A stretch of DNA of 64,000 nt from positions 169,514 through 233,513 of the forward strand of contig NZ_KB849212.1 of NCBI RefSeq assembly GCF_000368025.1. Reading direction: 5' to 3'. Shown here in pieces: positions 17,664-26,729 of the stretch. This stretch comes from Acinetobacter parvus DSM 16617 = CIP 108168. GTDB lineage: Bacteria > Pseudomonadota > Gammaproteobacteria > Pseudomonadales > Moraxellaceae. The stretch's first letter is position 1. Every line of letters starts with the position of its first letter. The position numbers and the translations under genes were made by a program. A model generated the notes under the pieces. It was not told where the DNA came from. It did no database searches and saw only the letters and a list, made by a program, of their open reading frames with translations.

Positions 17664-18785
17664 TTAAGCAATAACACCATATTGTCTTAATAATGCATTC
17701 CAGCTATCAATCGTAGTTACTGGAGCACAATCAGATAAAATATCTTGTAACGTAATTTTTTCGGCTGCTTTCCATTCTGGTGATAAGTCCTTATCAACTA
17801 AACGTGCACGGACACCCTCAACAAAATCTGGATGACGAATTTTCCAGTCAGAAATTTGTGATTCAAGCGCAAAAACCTCATCCCAGGCATGACCCTGCTT
17901 GCCCCATTGCCACAGCAACCATGTAATCGCAGCAGTACTTGGAGAACCTTTTTGCAGATTCTCACTTGCCTGACGTAACCAGTCACTACTTGCATCACTC
18001 AGACCAATAATCGCTTGATAGTCATACTCAAAACTTTGACCACGGCAAACACTATGGATCACATCGATTGAGTTTTGCAGAGGACCTGCCGCTACAGGAC
18101 GATGTAGACTATTTAAAGTATCATCAATGGCACGGAAAGCACCCGCAGGATAGTGATTCCAATCCACATTCAAAACTTTTTGAAGAACATTATCTCGCTG
18201 TGCTTCACAAATATGAGTTGCCCAACCAATGCTAAAAGCACCAGCTGCAGTCATAATTGAACCCGTTAAACCTGTAAACAGCCCAATTTGACCACGATCT
18301 GCAAGAAAACGACTTCCCCCTACATCAGGATAGAGACCAATATTGATTTCAGGCATTGCAAGACGTGAATAAGGTGTGACTAGACGGAAAGGCGCGGCCA
18401 TGAATAGTCCTAAACCACCACCCATGACATAACCTTCACCCCAAACTACGATTGGCTTAGCATAGTTATGAAGCAATAAATCAAGCGCATATTCTTGTTC
18501 AAAAAATTTATTTGCCGTATCTACTTCATTATTAATGACAAGTTGACGGAGTTTACGAACATCACCACCCGCGCAAAAGGCTTTTGGTGTGGTTGAATCA
18601 AACCAGATTGCTTTAACACTGTCATCTTCATGAAAATATTCAAATACTTTCAATAAAGCACTCACAATTGACTCATCAAGTGCATGTAAAGATTTTGGTC
18701 GGTTTAAACGAACAATACGCCAACCATTTTTAGCGTTTTCGATAATTAAATCTGGGTGATAACTATTTAAATCGGGAGAAGTCAT
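17664..18785 (-). CDS. Enoyl-CoA hydratase/isomerase family protein, likely 3-hydroxyisobutyryl-CoA hydrolase
   Basis: The 373-residue length and the ECH_2-type C-terminal extension point to the hydrolase branch of the crotonase family. FCAGGDVRKL (residues about 69-78) forms the oxyanion hole. VMGGGLGLFMAAPFRLV and MPEINIGLYPDVGGS carry the glycine and the catalytic glutamate and aspartate seen in HIBYL-CoA hydrolases of valine breakdown. No other valine-pathway gene is near. Its ATG shares one base with the ung stop (TAATG), so the two are translationally coupled. Confidence 0.82.
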   Translation of the reverse strand: MTSPDLNSYHPDLIIENAKNGWRIVRLNRPKSLHALDESIVSALLKVFEYFHEDDSVKAIWFDSTTPKAFCAGGDVRKLRQLVINNEVDTANKFFEQEYALDLLLHNYAKPIVVWGEGYVMGGGLGLFMAAPFRLVTPYSRLAMPEINIGLYPDVGGSRFLADRGQIGLFTGLTGSIMTAAGAFSIGWATHICEAQRDNVLQKVLNVDWNHYPAGAFRAIDDTLNSLHRPVAAGPLQNSIDVIHSVCRGQSFEYDYQAIIGLSDASSDWLRQASENLQKGSPSTAAITWLLWQWGKQGHAWDEVFALESQISDWKIRHPDFVEGVRARLVDKDLSPEWKAAEKITLQDILSDCAPVTTIDSWNALLRQYGVIA

Positions 18786-19498
18786 TATGCGTCCAGTTGC
18801 CAGTCTATTGGCTCAATGCCATGTTGTTTCAAATAATGATTTGTTTTAGAAAATACTTTACAGCCAAAAAAACCACCTCGGTTTGCAGCAAGTGGTGATG
18901 GATGAGCTGCTGTTAACACTAGATGTTTATTTCGATCAATGCGCTGTCCTTTACGTTGTGCATAAGCACCCCACAAAATAAAGACCACATGCTCCCGCTG
19001 TTCATTCAACACATCAATGACAGCATCGGTAAACTCTTCCCAGCCTTGTTTTTGATGAGAAGTTGGCTGTCCTGCCGCGACGGTAAGTACGCTGTTGAGT
19101 AACAGCACACCTTGCGCCGCCCATTTACTCAGATCACCATGACGGGAAACTGGTACGCCAAGATCAGTATTCAATTCATGAAAAATATTACGCAAAGATG
19201 GAGGTAATGCAACCCCTCTTTGTACAGAAAAGCTTAGACCATTGGCTTGATTAGGGCCATGATATGGATCTTGACCCAATATCACGACCTTTACATGCTG
19301 TAACGGGGTTGTATTCAATGCATTGAAAATTTGCTTGCTAGGCGGATAAATTGTTTTTTCGGCAAGTTTTTCCTGCTGCAAAAATTCACGCAAGTTATCC
19401 ATTTTTTGGCTCAGTAAAAACTCTGACAAAGAGATTTTCCAGGACTCATCCAACTGAACTTTATTTAACTTATCCTGCTGTTGTTCAGTAAATTGCAT
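18785..19498 (-). CDS. ung: Uracil-DNA glycosylase
   Basis: Ung cuts uracil out of DNA to start base-excision repair. The water-activating GQDPYH is at residues 75-80 and the HPSPLAANRGGF loop near residue 198. I chose the ATG at 19496-19498 because CAGGGA lies seven bases before it; the ATG at 19504 would sit directly on that site. Family A proteins are of similar length (237 residues). The stop overlaps the next gene's start by one base. Confidence 0.96.
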   Translation of the reverse strand: MQFTEQQQDKLNKVQLDESWKISLSEFLLSQKMDNLREFLQQEKLAEKTIYPPSKQIFNALNTTPLQHVKVVILGQDPYHGPNQANGLSFSVQRGVALPPSLRNIFHELNTDLGVPVSRHGDLSKWAAQGVLLLNSVLTVAAGQPTSHQKQGWEEFTDAVIDVLNEQREHVVFILWGAYAQRKGQRIDRNKHLVLTAAHPSPLAANRGGFFGCKVFSKTNHYLKQHGIEPIDWQLDA

Positions 19499-19544
19499 CA
19501 ACATTCCCTGCAATAAATTTATTTGTTGTAAAGTAACAGACCAC

Positions 19545-20141
19545 TCAAATATTGACTTGTAGTTCTACATTTGGATTTTGGAATTTAATTCCATTTTTCA
19601 GATTCTCATACATTTGAGGATCACTCCATTCCGCCTGTACCTGTTCTGAAAAAATAATCTGGTCTAAATTTAAGATACCCATTTGTTCGTTTTCAATATC
19701 TTCTATGAAACTTTGTGCATAACCTGTATCCGTTTCATGCACAATCACCGAATAAACCTCTACATCACCCTCACCATTTTGGGTAGTGGTTGAATGAAGC
19801 ACCTGCTGTGCCAGATAAAAGAAAATCCGTGAAAATTGCTCAGCAGATGGTGAAACAGGTAACGCAATCCAGCGTGCACTAAATGTTTGACATGCGGCGA
19901 TATATTCAGGGTCATCTTTTTGCCAATAGCAAATGGCATGATCAAAACTGTCAAAAAGCTCCTTAATCACACCTTTTAACAACCCAAAATCATAAACCAT
20001 TTGTCCATGATCTAGCTTTGAGGCTTTTAACAGTAATTCAACTTTATAGCTGTGCCCATGAATCGAACGCTTACAACGGTCCGATGTACAGTTACGCACA
20101 ATATGAGCATTTTCAAACTTAAATAATTTACGAATTAACAT
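19545..20141 (-). CDS. queD: 6-carboxy-5,6,7,8-tetrahydropterin synthase (QueD family)
   Basis: QueD makes carboxytetrahydropterin from dihydroneopterin triphosphate on the path to queuosine. Zinc ligands are visible as His13 (FENAHIV) and His28/His30 (SIHGHSYKV), and the D-x-x-x-L segment MVYDFGLLKGVI and FDHAICYW carry the rest of the active site. At 198 residues it is longer than E. coli QueD (about 120), with an insert and a C-terminal extension common to the longer proteobacterial form. No other que gene is nearby. Confidence 0.85.
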   Translation of the reverse strand: MLIRKLFKFENAHIVRNCTSDRCKRSIHGHSYKVELLLKASKLDHGQMVYDFGLLKGVIKELFDSFDHAICYWQKDDPEYIAACQTFSARWIALPVSPSAEQFSRIFFYLAQQVLHSTTTQNGEGDVEVYSVIVHETDTGYAQSFIEDIENEQMGILNLDQIIFSEQVQAEWSDPQMYENLKNGIKFQNPNVELQVNI

Positions 20142-20272
20142 GCACCAAGCTGATCTTATTCTGCAAAACGAATTTTATTATAAAGCAAAAAAACCAAGCA
20201 TTGTGATTGATTTTAAACCCTGTGACCATTCAATCATCCAATTTATACATTTTAGATTTACCCACTCGATTT

Positions 20273-21247
20273 CTATGGTGCTGGTACAACTGTATTAAAT
20301 GGCGCAAGGCTTCTGGAATAGACTGTTACCTGCTTGTCTTTGCGCATCATAGCACTGCTAAACTGTCGTTTGCGTTCACTTAAAACCACTTCAATTTGAG
20401 CAGTAAAATAATTTGATTTACTGTCTAACCATGCCGCAGCATCGGTCTTGTTTTGTGGTTCTATTCCAGAAAAAGCATTCAGTTTCCATAAATCTTCAAC
20501 ACTATTGAAATAGGCTAATTCTGCCTGTTTGGCTTTTAATTCCTGTTCTAGCGTTTTTACATCTAATTTGGGATCAATGCTTGCCAATAATAAGGGAGCC
20601 GCCGTGTTCATATTGATTTTTGTGGCTTCTGGCAATGCGGTGACATAAGGTGCAATGAGGTCATAATTTTTTCCCTCGAACCCTCTGACCAGCTTTAACT
20701 CCTCTACCTGATGAAACCTGGTATTGGAAGCCAAATAGGATGGATCCAAACCCTGATAATAATTACTTTCTGCACCCATCGCCCCCGTAGTTTCATCATC
20801 GGCATCTTGCCAGTCAATTACGGCCTGACTCAATTCAGCAGGCAACCCGACGCGTTGCAATAATTTTTCAAACCAGCGTCTTGCAGAGTCATCCACACTG
20901 CCATCAGCTTTTAACAAATTATTTAAATTGAATTTTCCAGACTCATCCAGCAAACGACCTGAAATAAAACCATCCTCTACAGGAAAGGCTGGCATTGGTT
21001 TCGCCCAGTTTTCCTGTAAATGATCAATGCTGCTACCATTATCACTGTCCTGAATCAGCAATTCAGAGAAAAATGCCTCTGCACTTTTGGCATAAAGCAA
21101 GGATTGATCCTGACGCATCAAATAGCCTGTATTTTCAGCGGTATTGGTCTGTCGTTTGGCAATGGTTGCAGCCAGAATGGTCGCTAAGGCCACCATCACT
21201 AAAATAGTGAGTAATGCGATACCACGTTGAGATGAATAAATTTTCAT
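20273..21247 (-). CDS. gspK: Type II secretion minor pseudopilin GspK
   Basis: The largest of the four tip pseudopilins of the type II secretion machine; it caps the pseudopilus and controls its length. The N-terminus has a prepilin leader cut after Gly9 (RG-IALLTILVM) and the usual hydrophobic helix, with no Glu at position 5, as is normal for GspK. A large soluble domain of the T2SSK type follows (LDESGKFNLNNLL, WQDADDETTGAMGAESNYY, near residue 150). The 324-residue length is usual. Its start overlaps the gspJ stop (ATGA). Confidence 0.93.
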   Translation of the reverse strand: MKIYSSQRGIALLTILVMVALATILAATIAKRQTNTAENTGYLMRQDQSLLYAKSAEAFFSELLIQDSDNGSSIDHLQENWAKPMPAFPVEDGFISGRLLDESGKFNLNNLLKADGSVDDSARRWFEKLLQRVGLPAELSQAVIDWQDADDETTGAMGAESNYYQGLDPSYLASNTRFHQVEELKLVRGFEGKNYDLIAPYVTALPEATKINMNTAAPLLLASIDPKLDVKTLEQELKAKQAELAYFNSVEDLWKLNAFSGIEPQNKTDAAAWLDSKSNYFTAQIEVVLSERKRQFSSAMMRKDKQVTVYSRSLAPFNTVVPAP

Positions 21248-21885
21248 GGTGGCAGCACCTGATTATTTTGGCTTGCTGACAGCTTATTAGTATTCAGTAG
21301 ACTATAAATCCACTCATAATCTGTGCCTGCAACAGTCAACTGTACCTTAAACCCTAAAGGTAGTTTTTTTAATTCAGTTACATTATTCGGATCACTGATA
21401 TTTTCAGGCCATTGGGTCAGTTCTTGTGGGTTGAGAACGGTAATTTTAAACTGGTCCACCCGTTCTAACAGGGTACTGGAAATCGGTTGCACCCGATTAG
21501 GGATATTGAGATTTGCATATTTTAAACGATAGACTTTCTTCTGTGCAGAATCATAGCGATATTCAATCCGTTCATAAGGCGACACACCCTGCTTTAATGG
21601 ATCTGAGACACCAGCCTTACTAAACATAAAACTTCGATCATTTAACAATAAAGCCGCTTGTAATTGTCTGCCATCATTGGCCGTTAAGGGAATGATTTGT
21701 AGGCTATCCCTCAAAATTTGCTGATAAGCGTCCTGTAGTTCAAACAGGTAGGTTTCATGTTCCGCATTACGGTCTTTTACTTTTAATAAATAATCAAAGA
21801 CTTTCCAGCCCAGCATTGAAAGTACCGCAAAAATTGCAATCGCAACCAACAATTCAACTAAAGTAAATGCCTGTTTATATTTCAT
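21244..21885 (-). CDS. gspJ: Type II secretion minor pseudopilin GspJ
   Basis: The 213-residue pseudopilin has leader MKYKQ-A then FTLVELLVAIAIF, with Glu5 present. Residue -1 of the cleavage site is Ala rather than the usual Gly. The soluble domain has the GspJ-type ERIEYRYD and LLERVDQFKITVL stretches. It forms a complex with GspI and GspK at the pseudopilus tip in the periplasm. It overlaps both neighbours by four bases, so the set is one tightly coupled operon. Confidence 0.92.
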   Translation of the reverse strand: MKYKQAFTLVELLVAIAIFAVLSMLGWKVFDYLLKVKDRNAEHETYLFELQDAYQQILRDSLQIIPLTANDGRQLQAALLLNDRSFMFSKAGVSDPLKQGVSPYERIEYRYDSAQKKVYRLKYANLNIPNRVQPISSTLLERVDQFKITVLNPQELTQWPENISDPNNVTELKKLPLGFKVQLTVAGTDYEWIYSLLNTNKLSASQNNQVLPP

Positions 21886-22271
21886 GATGTCTTGGCTTTT
21901 GCTGGGTAGTTAAAAAACACCATGTTGGTGATCCCTGCTTCAACTTTACCTTGTTCCGCATTAAACAAGCTCACCTGCAATTCGATGCGCTGAATATTGG
22001 GACTAATGGTTGCCTGTGCTTTTTTATCAATCTGCCAGGTTTCTCCCTGTGAGGTGACTTGTTTGGACTGTGTCCCTTCCAACCATTCCTGATTCATTTC
22101 CATCATGGCCACTTCATTCATGGCAACAAATTGTGCCTTGGTCCGCAAAATCGCATTGGAGGTTGACTGTGTGTATTGCATGGCAATTTTAGTTAATGCA
22201 ATCGCTGCCACAGCAAAGATAGCAAGTGCCACCATCACTTCAAGTAAGGTAAAGGCTTTAATCTTGTTCAT
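21882..22271 (-). CDS. gspI: Type II secretion minor pseudopilin GspI
   Basis: A 129-residue pseudopilin with leader MNKIKA followed by FTLLEVMVALAIFAVAAIAL; Glu5 is present and residue -1 is Ala. The short soluble domain (NEVAMMEMNQEW) is typical of GspI, which nucleates the tip complex. It overlaps gspH by 14 bases and gspJ by four bases. Confidence 0.92.
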   Translation of the reverse strand: MNKIKAFTLLEVMVALAIFAVAAIALTKIAMQYTQSTSNAILRTKAQFVAMNEVAMMEMNQEWLEGTQSKQVTSQGETWQIDKKAQATISPNIQRIELQVSLFNAEQGKVEAGITNMVFFNYPAKAKTS

Positions 22272-22809
22272 TTATTTTACCCAGGTGATCGAGTTCCAGC
22301 TCATGGCCAATGGGTTGCTGTTCATAATAAAACTGAATACGAACAGGTTTGGCCTCGCCATTGCCAAACCAGATCAACTGGGGTGATTTACCACCTAATA
22401 AATCTTCATTTTTGGCTTTCGAATAATTCTCGCCATCTAAACTTTGAATGCTAAACGACACTTGATCAGGTAACTGGCGTGGTTTAAATTCAGGATAAGG
22501 TTGCCAAGTGCGATTAGCCTGTTGTATTTGCTCAAGGCTTTGATCATGATATTCAAATAAATTATAGCTAAAGGGTGCAACATCAGTTGCATTTTGGGTA
22601 TTTAATGCCAGCACCTTGGCTTGATCAGTTGCTTCCTTATTGATTTTTTTCAAATCGAGAATAAACATTTCTCTCGCCTGCATGGCACGGCGCTGATCAA
22701 CACCACCAATATTTAACACCACCAAAGATGCCATGATGGTCATAATCACAATCACCACCATAATTTCAATGAGGGTGAATGCCTGTTGTAATCGACGGGG
22801 TGATCTCAT
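22258..22809 (-). CDS. gspH: Type II secretion minor pseudopilin GspH
   Basis: The product has 183 residues from the ATG at 22807-22809 (MRSPRRLQQ-A then FTLIEIMVVIVI); a TTG at 22821 is a less likely start. The prepilin leader is basic, residue -1 is Ala, and Glu5 is present. The body ends with ESVQIQFYYEQQ-like strands of the GspH fold. It opens the gspHIJK operon and begins right behind a TetR gene on the same strand. The outer-membrane and ATPase parts of the machine are not in this window. Confidence 0.9.
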   Translation of the reverse strand: MRSPRRLQQAFTLIEIMVVIVIMTIMASLVVLNIGGVDQRRAMQAREMFILDLKKINKEATDQAKVLALNTQNATDVAPFSYNLFEYHDQSLEQIQQANRTWQPYPEFKPRQLPDQVSFSIQSLDGENYSKAKNEDLLGGKSPQLIWFGNGEAKPVRIQFYYEQQPIGHELELDHLGKINEQD

Positions 22810-22821
22810 TTGCCTGACCAA

Positions 22822-23433
22822 TTATGAAGCAGCCACTTGTTCAAGTTGTTTTGGCATCGCCAAAGCCTGCTCAATATAGGCAACGCGCAAGGTATCTCGA
22901 GAGCCCAAATAACGCTGATAAAAACTTGAGTTGAGAATCACCGCAGCGCCATAAGTCAAAGACCAGATGGAAGCCAAATAATCGCGTGTGGTCATGCTGC
23001 TATGGATATCTACCAGATAGCTTTCTGTCATACGGATAATAATCCGCAAACGTTGACGGCGAATTCTATACAATTCGCTGAATAGCAATTGAATCCCTTG
23101 CCCAGTCGTGGAGAGACGTTCTTCAATCTGGTGAAATAAGGCGGTACGTTCAGGATGATGGAGATGATGCAGCATAAAGAATGCCAGATGTTCAGGAAAA
23201 GTCTTTTCAGTATCCTGAATCATTTCCAGCAACATTTTCTCATTACGAATAATCAGCAACATATACAATTCATCTTTACTCTGAAAATGTTTGTATAAAG
23301 TTCCTTTCGCAAGATCCAGCTCAGCAGCCAGCGCATCAAGTGTCATACCTGCTTCACCATTTTCCAATAAGAGTTGTTCAGCAATCTGAAAAATCAAGAC
23401 TTCTCGTGCTCTAAACTGAGCTTGGCGATCCAT
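22822..23433 (-). CDS. TetR/AcrR-family regulator
   Basis: The protein has 203 residues from the ATG at 23431-23433 (MDRQAQFRAREV). The N-terminal TetR helix-turn-helix is clear (MTLDALAAELDLAKGTLYKHFQSKDELY, about residues 32-60), while the ligand domain is generic. Its stop lies just before the gspH start, so it may be transcribed with the pseudopilin genes. That linkage does not prove that it controls them. No operator could be seen. Confidence 0.85.
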   Translation of the reverse strand: MDRQAQFRAREVLIFQIAEQLLLENGEAGMTLDALAAELDLAKGTLYKHFQSKDELYMLLIIRNEKMLLEMIQDTEKTFPEHLAFFMLHHLHHPERTALFHQIEERLSTTGQGIQLLFSELYRIRRQRLRIIIRMTESYLVDIHSSMTTRDYLASIWSLTYGAAVILNSSFYQRYLGSRDTLRVAYIEQALAMPKQLEQVAAS

Positions 23434-23470
23434 TTTCACGTGATAACTTTTCCTAGCGCAACAAAACCGT

Positions 23471-24244
23471 TTATTTCAAATTTAAAAGATTTTCAAAATT
23501 TTGGGCAGTGATCATGCCAATTTCTTCAACCGATTTATCATATACATCACTGAGTGCTTTTGCTACATACGGCACATATTTCGGTTCGTTGGTTTTACCA
23601 CGATAAGGTACAGGTGCTAAATAAGGACTATCTGTTTCAATCAGTACACGGTCAAGTGGAACCTGTTTAGCGACATCTCGCAAATCCTGTGCATTTTTAA
23701 ATGAGATAATGCCAGAGAATGAAATGTAGTAGCCACAGTCCAGAACAGCTTTCGCAGTTTCCCAGTCTTCGGTAAAACAATGCAATATTCCATGCGTTGA
23801 CTGCTCAGTCTTTATAATATCAACCGTGTCATGCTTAGCCGAACGTGTATGTACCACCACAGGTTTCTTTATAATCTTTGAGGCCTGAATATGCCGTGCA
23901 AAACACTGCTTTTGCGCTGCAATAAAATCAGTGCTGTGATAGTAATCCAGACCAGTTTCACCCAAAGCCCAGACTTTTTCAGATTGGGCAAGCTCCACCA
24001 AATAATCTGTTGTCGCGCGTGCCATGGTCTGCTCATCCTCACATGGATGAACACCAACCGTATAGCCAACATCCACATGTCTGGACGCGATCTGTGACAA
24101 TTGAATATGGTCATCCAGATCAACTGAAATTCCCATAAATTTTGACACACCCGCGAGTCTGGCCTGTGCAAGTGCCTGATCCAGATCTCCTTGATAAGGT
24201 GTCAAATCCAGCATGGTTAAATGGCAATGCGTATCAACAAACAC
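23471..24244 (-). CDS. tatD: TatD-family metal-dependent deoxyribonuclease
   Basis: The 257-residue TIM-barrel hydrolase has D-T-H-C-H at residues 4-8 (metal ligands), GETGLDYYH near residue 97, VVHTRSA near 130, HCFTED near 155 and LIETDSPYLAP near 205. TatD enzymes are 3'-5' nucleases on DNA or RNA, or D-aminoacyl-tRNA deacylase-like. The start is GTG at 24242-24244 behind AGGAAAAAAG. The gene order holB-pilZ-tatD is that of Pseudomonas, which suggests the YcfH subgroup. Confidence 0.9.
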   Translation of the reverse strand: MFVDTHCHLTMLDLTPYQGDLDQALAQARLAGVSKFMGISVDLDDHIQLSQIASRHVDVGYTVGVHPCEDEQTMARATTDYLVELAQSEKVWALGETGLDYYHSTDFIAAQKQCFARHIQASKIIKKPVVVHTRSAKHDTVDIIKTEQSTHGILHCFTEDWETAKAVLDCGYYISFSGIISFKNAQDLRDVAKQVPLDRVLIETDSPYLAPVPYRGKTNEPKYVPYVAKALSDVYDKSVEEIGMITAQNFENLLNLK

Positions 24245-24266
24245 TCTTTTTTCCTATCTATAACGC

Positions 24267-24611
24267 TTACATGGTGTAACTTGGGCGATCAAGGCCTTTT
24301 GAACCTGCCAGCAACTTTTCAGCCTCATTTTTATAATACACACCTTTTTCACCCATCAGTTGGATTGCAAAACCCTGTGGTTTAAAATGTGTTTGTTTAT
24401 AAGAAATCCAGATCACTTTACCTGTCAACGGAATCTTCTGTGCCTGATCTGGTAAGGTTGCCAGAACAAATACCTCCTGTCCCATCTTGACCGCCTGCTT
24501 GGTTGGAACAAATAAACCGCCGCCTTGAACAAAAGGCATATAACTTGATTGCAACGTTGCTTTATCAGGAATATTGACCTGTATAATTCCACCCATCATT
24601 TGTGGTTGCAT
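24267..24611 (-). CDS. pilZ: Type IV pilus assembly protein PilZ
   Basis: The 114-residue single-domain protein is of the original PilZ type: it is needed for type IV pilus assembly but lacks the RxxxR and DxSxxG residues of c-di-GMP binders. In Pseudomonas and Xanthomonas it works through FimX and PilB. Family segments are GGLFVPTKQ, VFVLATLPD and GKVIWISY. The position between holB and tatD is the conserved one. A 360-base spacer separates it from holB. Confidence 0.88.
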   Translation of the reverse strand: MQPQMMGGIIQVNIPDKATLQSSYMPFVQGGGLFVPTKQAVKMGQEVFVLATLPDQAQKIPLTGKVIWISYKQTHFKPQGFAIQLMGEKGVYYKNEAEKLLAGSKGLDRPSYTM

Positions 24612-24975
24612 AACATTCCCCTGTTAACATAAAAACCGAACACTTTTATATCATGCTGATTAATCTAACAAATTGAACCATCTATAAAAATCAATCTAAC
24701 TCAGACTTAGCAGATAAAAGATAAGTAATGAGTTAAAGCATTTACATCGTTACTTTTGATTATAGGAAACATTGCTGGAAACAACAAATAATGTTTAATA
24801 AAAACGTTCAAACCAAAGGAATTTGCTTGTTCTTTAAACAGAAGAATTTTCTTTATATTTTTTATCTATAGCTGAATACTTAATTTATCATCACACCTAA
24901 AACCATAGGAAATGAGGTTTTACAGATATTTCCTTGTGCTAGTATTTTTAGAATTTAGCTATATAATACCAAGAA
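24612..24975. other. Intergenic region, no gene seen
   Basis: About 360 very AT-rich bases between the convergent-looking ends of holB and pilZ (both leftward). I see no open frame and no strong hairpin. It probably contains the pilZ-tatD promoter. Confidence 0.6.
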
Positions 24976-25947
24976 TTAAGCATTCATTAATTGTATGAAC
25001 AGCTTATCAAGCACCAATTGCGTCTGAACATTTTGCTCCACCATCAATTTCTTCTGCTGTAGATCTGAATAAATTGAAAACAGGCATTCCAAGTCATAGC
25101 ATTGAATAATTTCATTAAAATTCAGATCGTCATTCTTGATTGACTGATTTAATTTTAAAGCAATGACATCAGCCAAAAGATATTCAAACATCATCAGAAA
25201 TTCTGAAAAATTTAATTCCTTAGACCACTTGTTGGCGTAGTACAAAGGCATATTCTTTTCAGATACCAGCTTCAACCAGTCATTTAAAAATGTAGCCCGT
25301 TTCTCTAGCCAGTGACTCTGTTGAATCTCGATTGCCTTTAACGGCATATCATTGCCAAGATTCAACAACAGGGAAGTTTGCTTAGCTGTTAAATCTGGAA
25401 TTTGCTGTTGCACAAAAGTCTGTGACTCTTGAGGGGTTAGACGATCCAAGGCGAAATGTTGTAGACGACTGCGGATGGTTGCGGGTAGTTTCAAGTAATG
25501 ATCGGCAACTAAAATCAGTACCACACGCTCACCTGGTTCTTCTAAAGTCTTGAGCAATGCATTGGAAGAGGCAATATTCAGTGCTTCCGCTGGCTCAATC
25601 AGCACCACACGCCAGCCTTCGCCTGTCTGCTGCACGAAAGGCAATAAGTCACGGATTTTTTCAATCTTTATTTTTGCATTTTGCTTTTTATTGTCTTCGT
25701 CTGTGGTGATATGCACATAATTGGGATGGGTGTCAGATTTCAGCCATTGGCAGCTAGAACACTCACCACATGCCGCCTCAGCCTGTTTATTCAGACAAAG
25801 TACCCATGCAACAAACCGTTCGGCAAACTCCTGCTTGGCACAGCCTTGTTTACCATAAAACAGTAAACCATGACCAAGCTCAGGAAAGCGCGTGGTGAGC
25901 AAAGACCATGTTTGCTCATGCCAGGGATAAATCATGGTTTGTTTCAT
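24976..25947 (-). CDS. holB: DNA polymerase III delta' subunit
   Basis: HolB is the clamp-loader wrench subunit that does not hydrolyse ATP. The P-loop position is degenerate (GKQGCAKQ, residues 32-39), as expected. A zinc knuckle with CGECSSC near residue 60 and the SRC-like sensor region IRSRLQHFALDRL (about 155) are present. Start ATG at 25945-25947 (MKQTMIYPW); a TTG at 25956 is an alternative. It is 12 bases downstream of kdsB on the same strand. Confidence 0.93.
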   Translation of the reverse strand: MKQTMIYPWHEQTWSLLTTRFPELGHGLLFYGKQGCAKQEFAERFVAWVLCLNKQAEAACGECSSCQWLKSDTHPNYVHITTDEDNKKQNAKIKIEKIRDLLPFVQQTGEGWRVVLIEPAEALNIASSNALLKTLEEPGERVVLILVADHYLKLPATIRSRLQHFALDRLTPQESQTFVQQQIPDLTAKQTSLLLNLGNDMPLKAIEIQQSHWLEKRATFLNDWLKLVSEKNMPLYYANKWSKELNFSEFLMMFEYLLADVIALKLNQSIKNDDLNFNEIIQCYDLECLFSIYSDLQQKKLMVEQNVQTQLVLDKLFIQLMNA

Positions 25948-25958
25948 ATCACTCAATA

Positions 25959-26720
25959 CTATTCAAATAAACTAACAGGCATCGCATTTAAACGGTCTAA
26001 ATCCGTTTGTGTATCTACCCCAGGAGGTAAATTCGCTTCTGCAACAGCAATGGCAATACGGTGGCCGTTTTCCAGTACACGCAATTGCTCAAGGCTTTCC
26101 AGTTTTTCCAGATTTCCCTGTTCCCAAGTGACATATTCTTGTAGCAATTTGACACGGTAAGCATATAAACCCAGATGGCGGAATGCCTGATTATGCAAGG
26201 TAGGCGGTGACTGTTTTACTCCATCACGATCATACGGAATGGTGGCACGACTAAAATACAATGCTTCATTGCGATTGCTCATCACCACTTTCACAATGCT
26301 GTCACGTTGAAATTCTTCCAACTGATGAATAGGCTCACATAAAGTAGACATTGAACATCGTGGTTGGTTAACCAGAAGTTGCGTTACCTGCTGTACCAAC
26401 TGTGCTGGAAGCAAAGGCTCATCACCCTGAACATTGACAATAATGTCATCGGCAGACCAGCCTTTTAGACGTGCCACCTCACTTAACCGATCTGTACCTG
26501 ATGGATGATCAGCACGGGTCAACACCACATCCACTCCCTCAGCTCGACACACTTCGGCAATACGCTCGTCATCCGTTGCCACACACAAATCATCAAAGCC
26601 CTGTACTTTTTTGGCTTGATCAACTACGCGCAAAATCATTGGGCGACCATGAATAAGCAATAAAGGCTTGCCTGGTAAACGAGAACTGGCAAAACGCGCA
26701 GGAATAACGATGTGTTTCAT
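25959..26720 (-). CDS. kdsB: 3-deoxy-manno-octulosonate cytidylyltransferase
   Basis: KdsB activates Kdo as CMP-Kdo for lipid A/LOS core synthesis. The nucleotide-binding start IPARFASSRLPGKPL (residues about 5-19) and NVQGDEPLL (near 95) are both visible. The 253-residue length is normal. It is part of the leftward exbB-exbD-msbA-lpxK-kdsB-holB chain, so the making and the export of lipid A-core are encoded together. Confidence 0.96.
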   Translation of the reverse strand: MKHIVIPARFASSRLPGKPLLLIHGRPMILRVVDQAKKVQGFDDLCVATDDERIAEVCRAEGVDVVLTRADHPSGTDRLSEVARLKGWSADDIIVNVQGDEPLLPAQLVQQVTQLLVNQPRCSMSTLCEPIHQLEEFQRDSIVKVVMSNRNEALYFSRATIPYDRDGVKQSPPTLHNQAFRHLGLYAYRVKLLQEYVTWEQGNLEKLESLEQLRVLENGHRIAIAVAEANLPPGVDTQTDLDRLNAMPVSLFE

Positions 26721-26729
26721 AGTTGCCCT

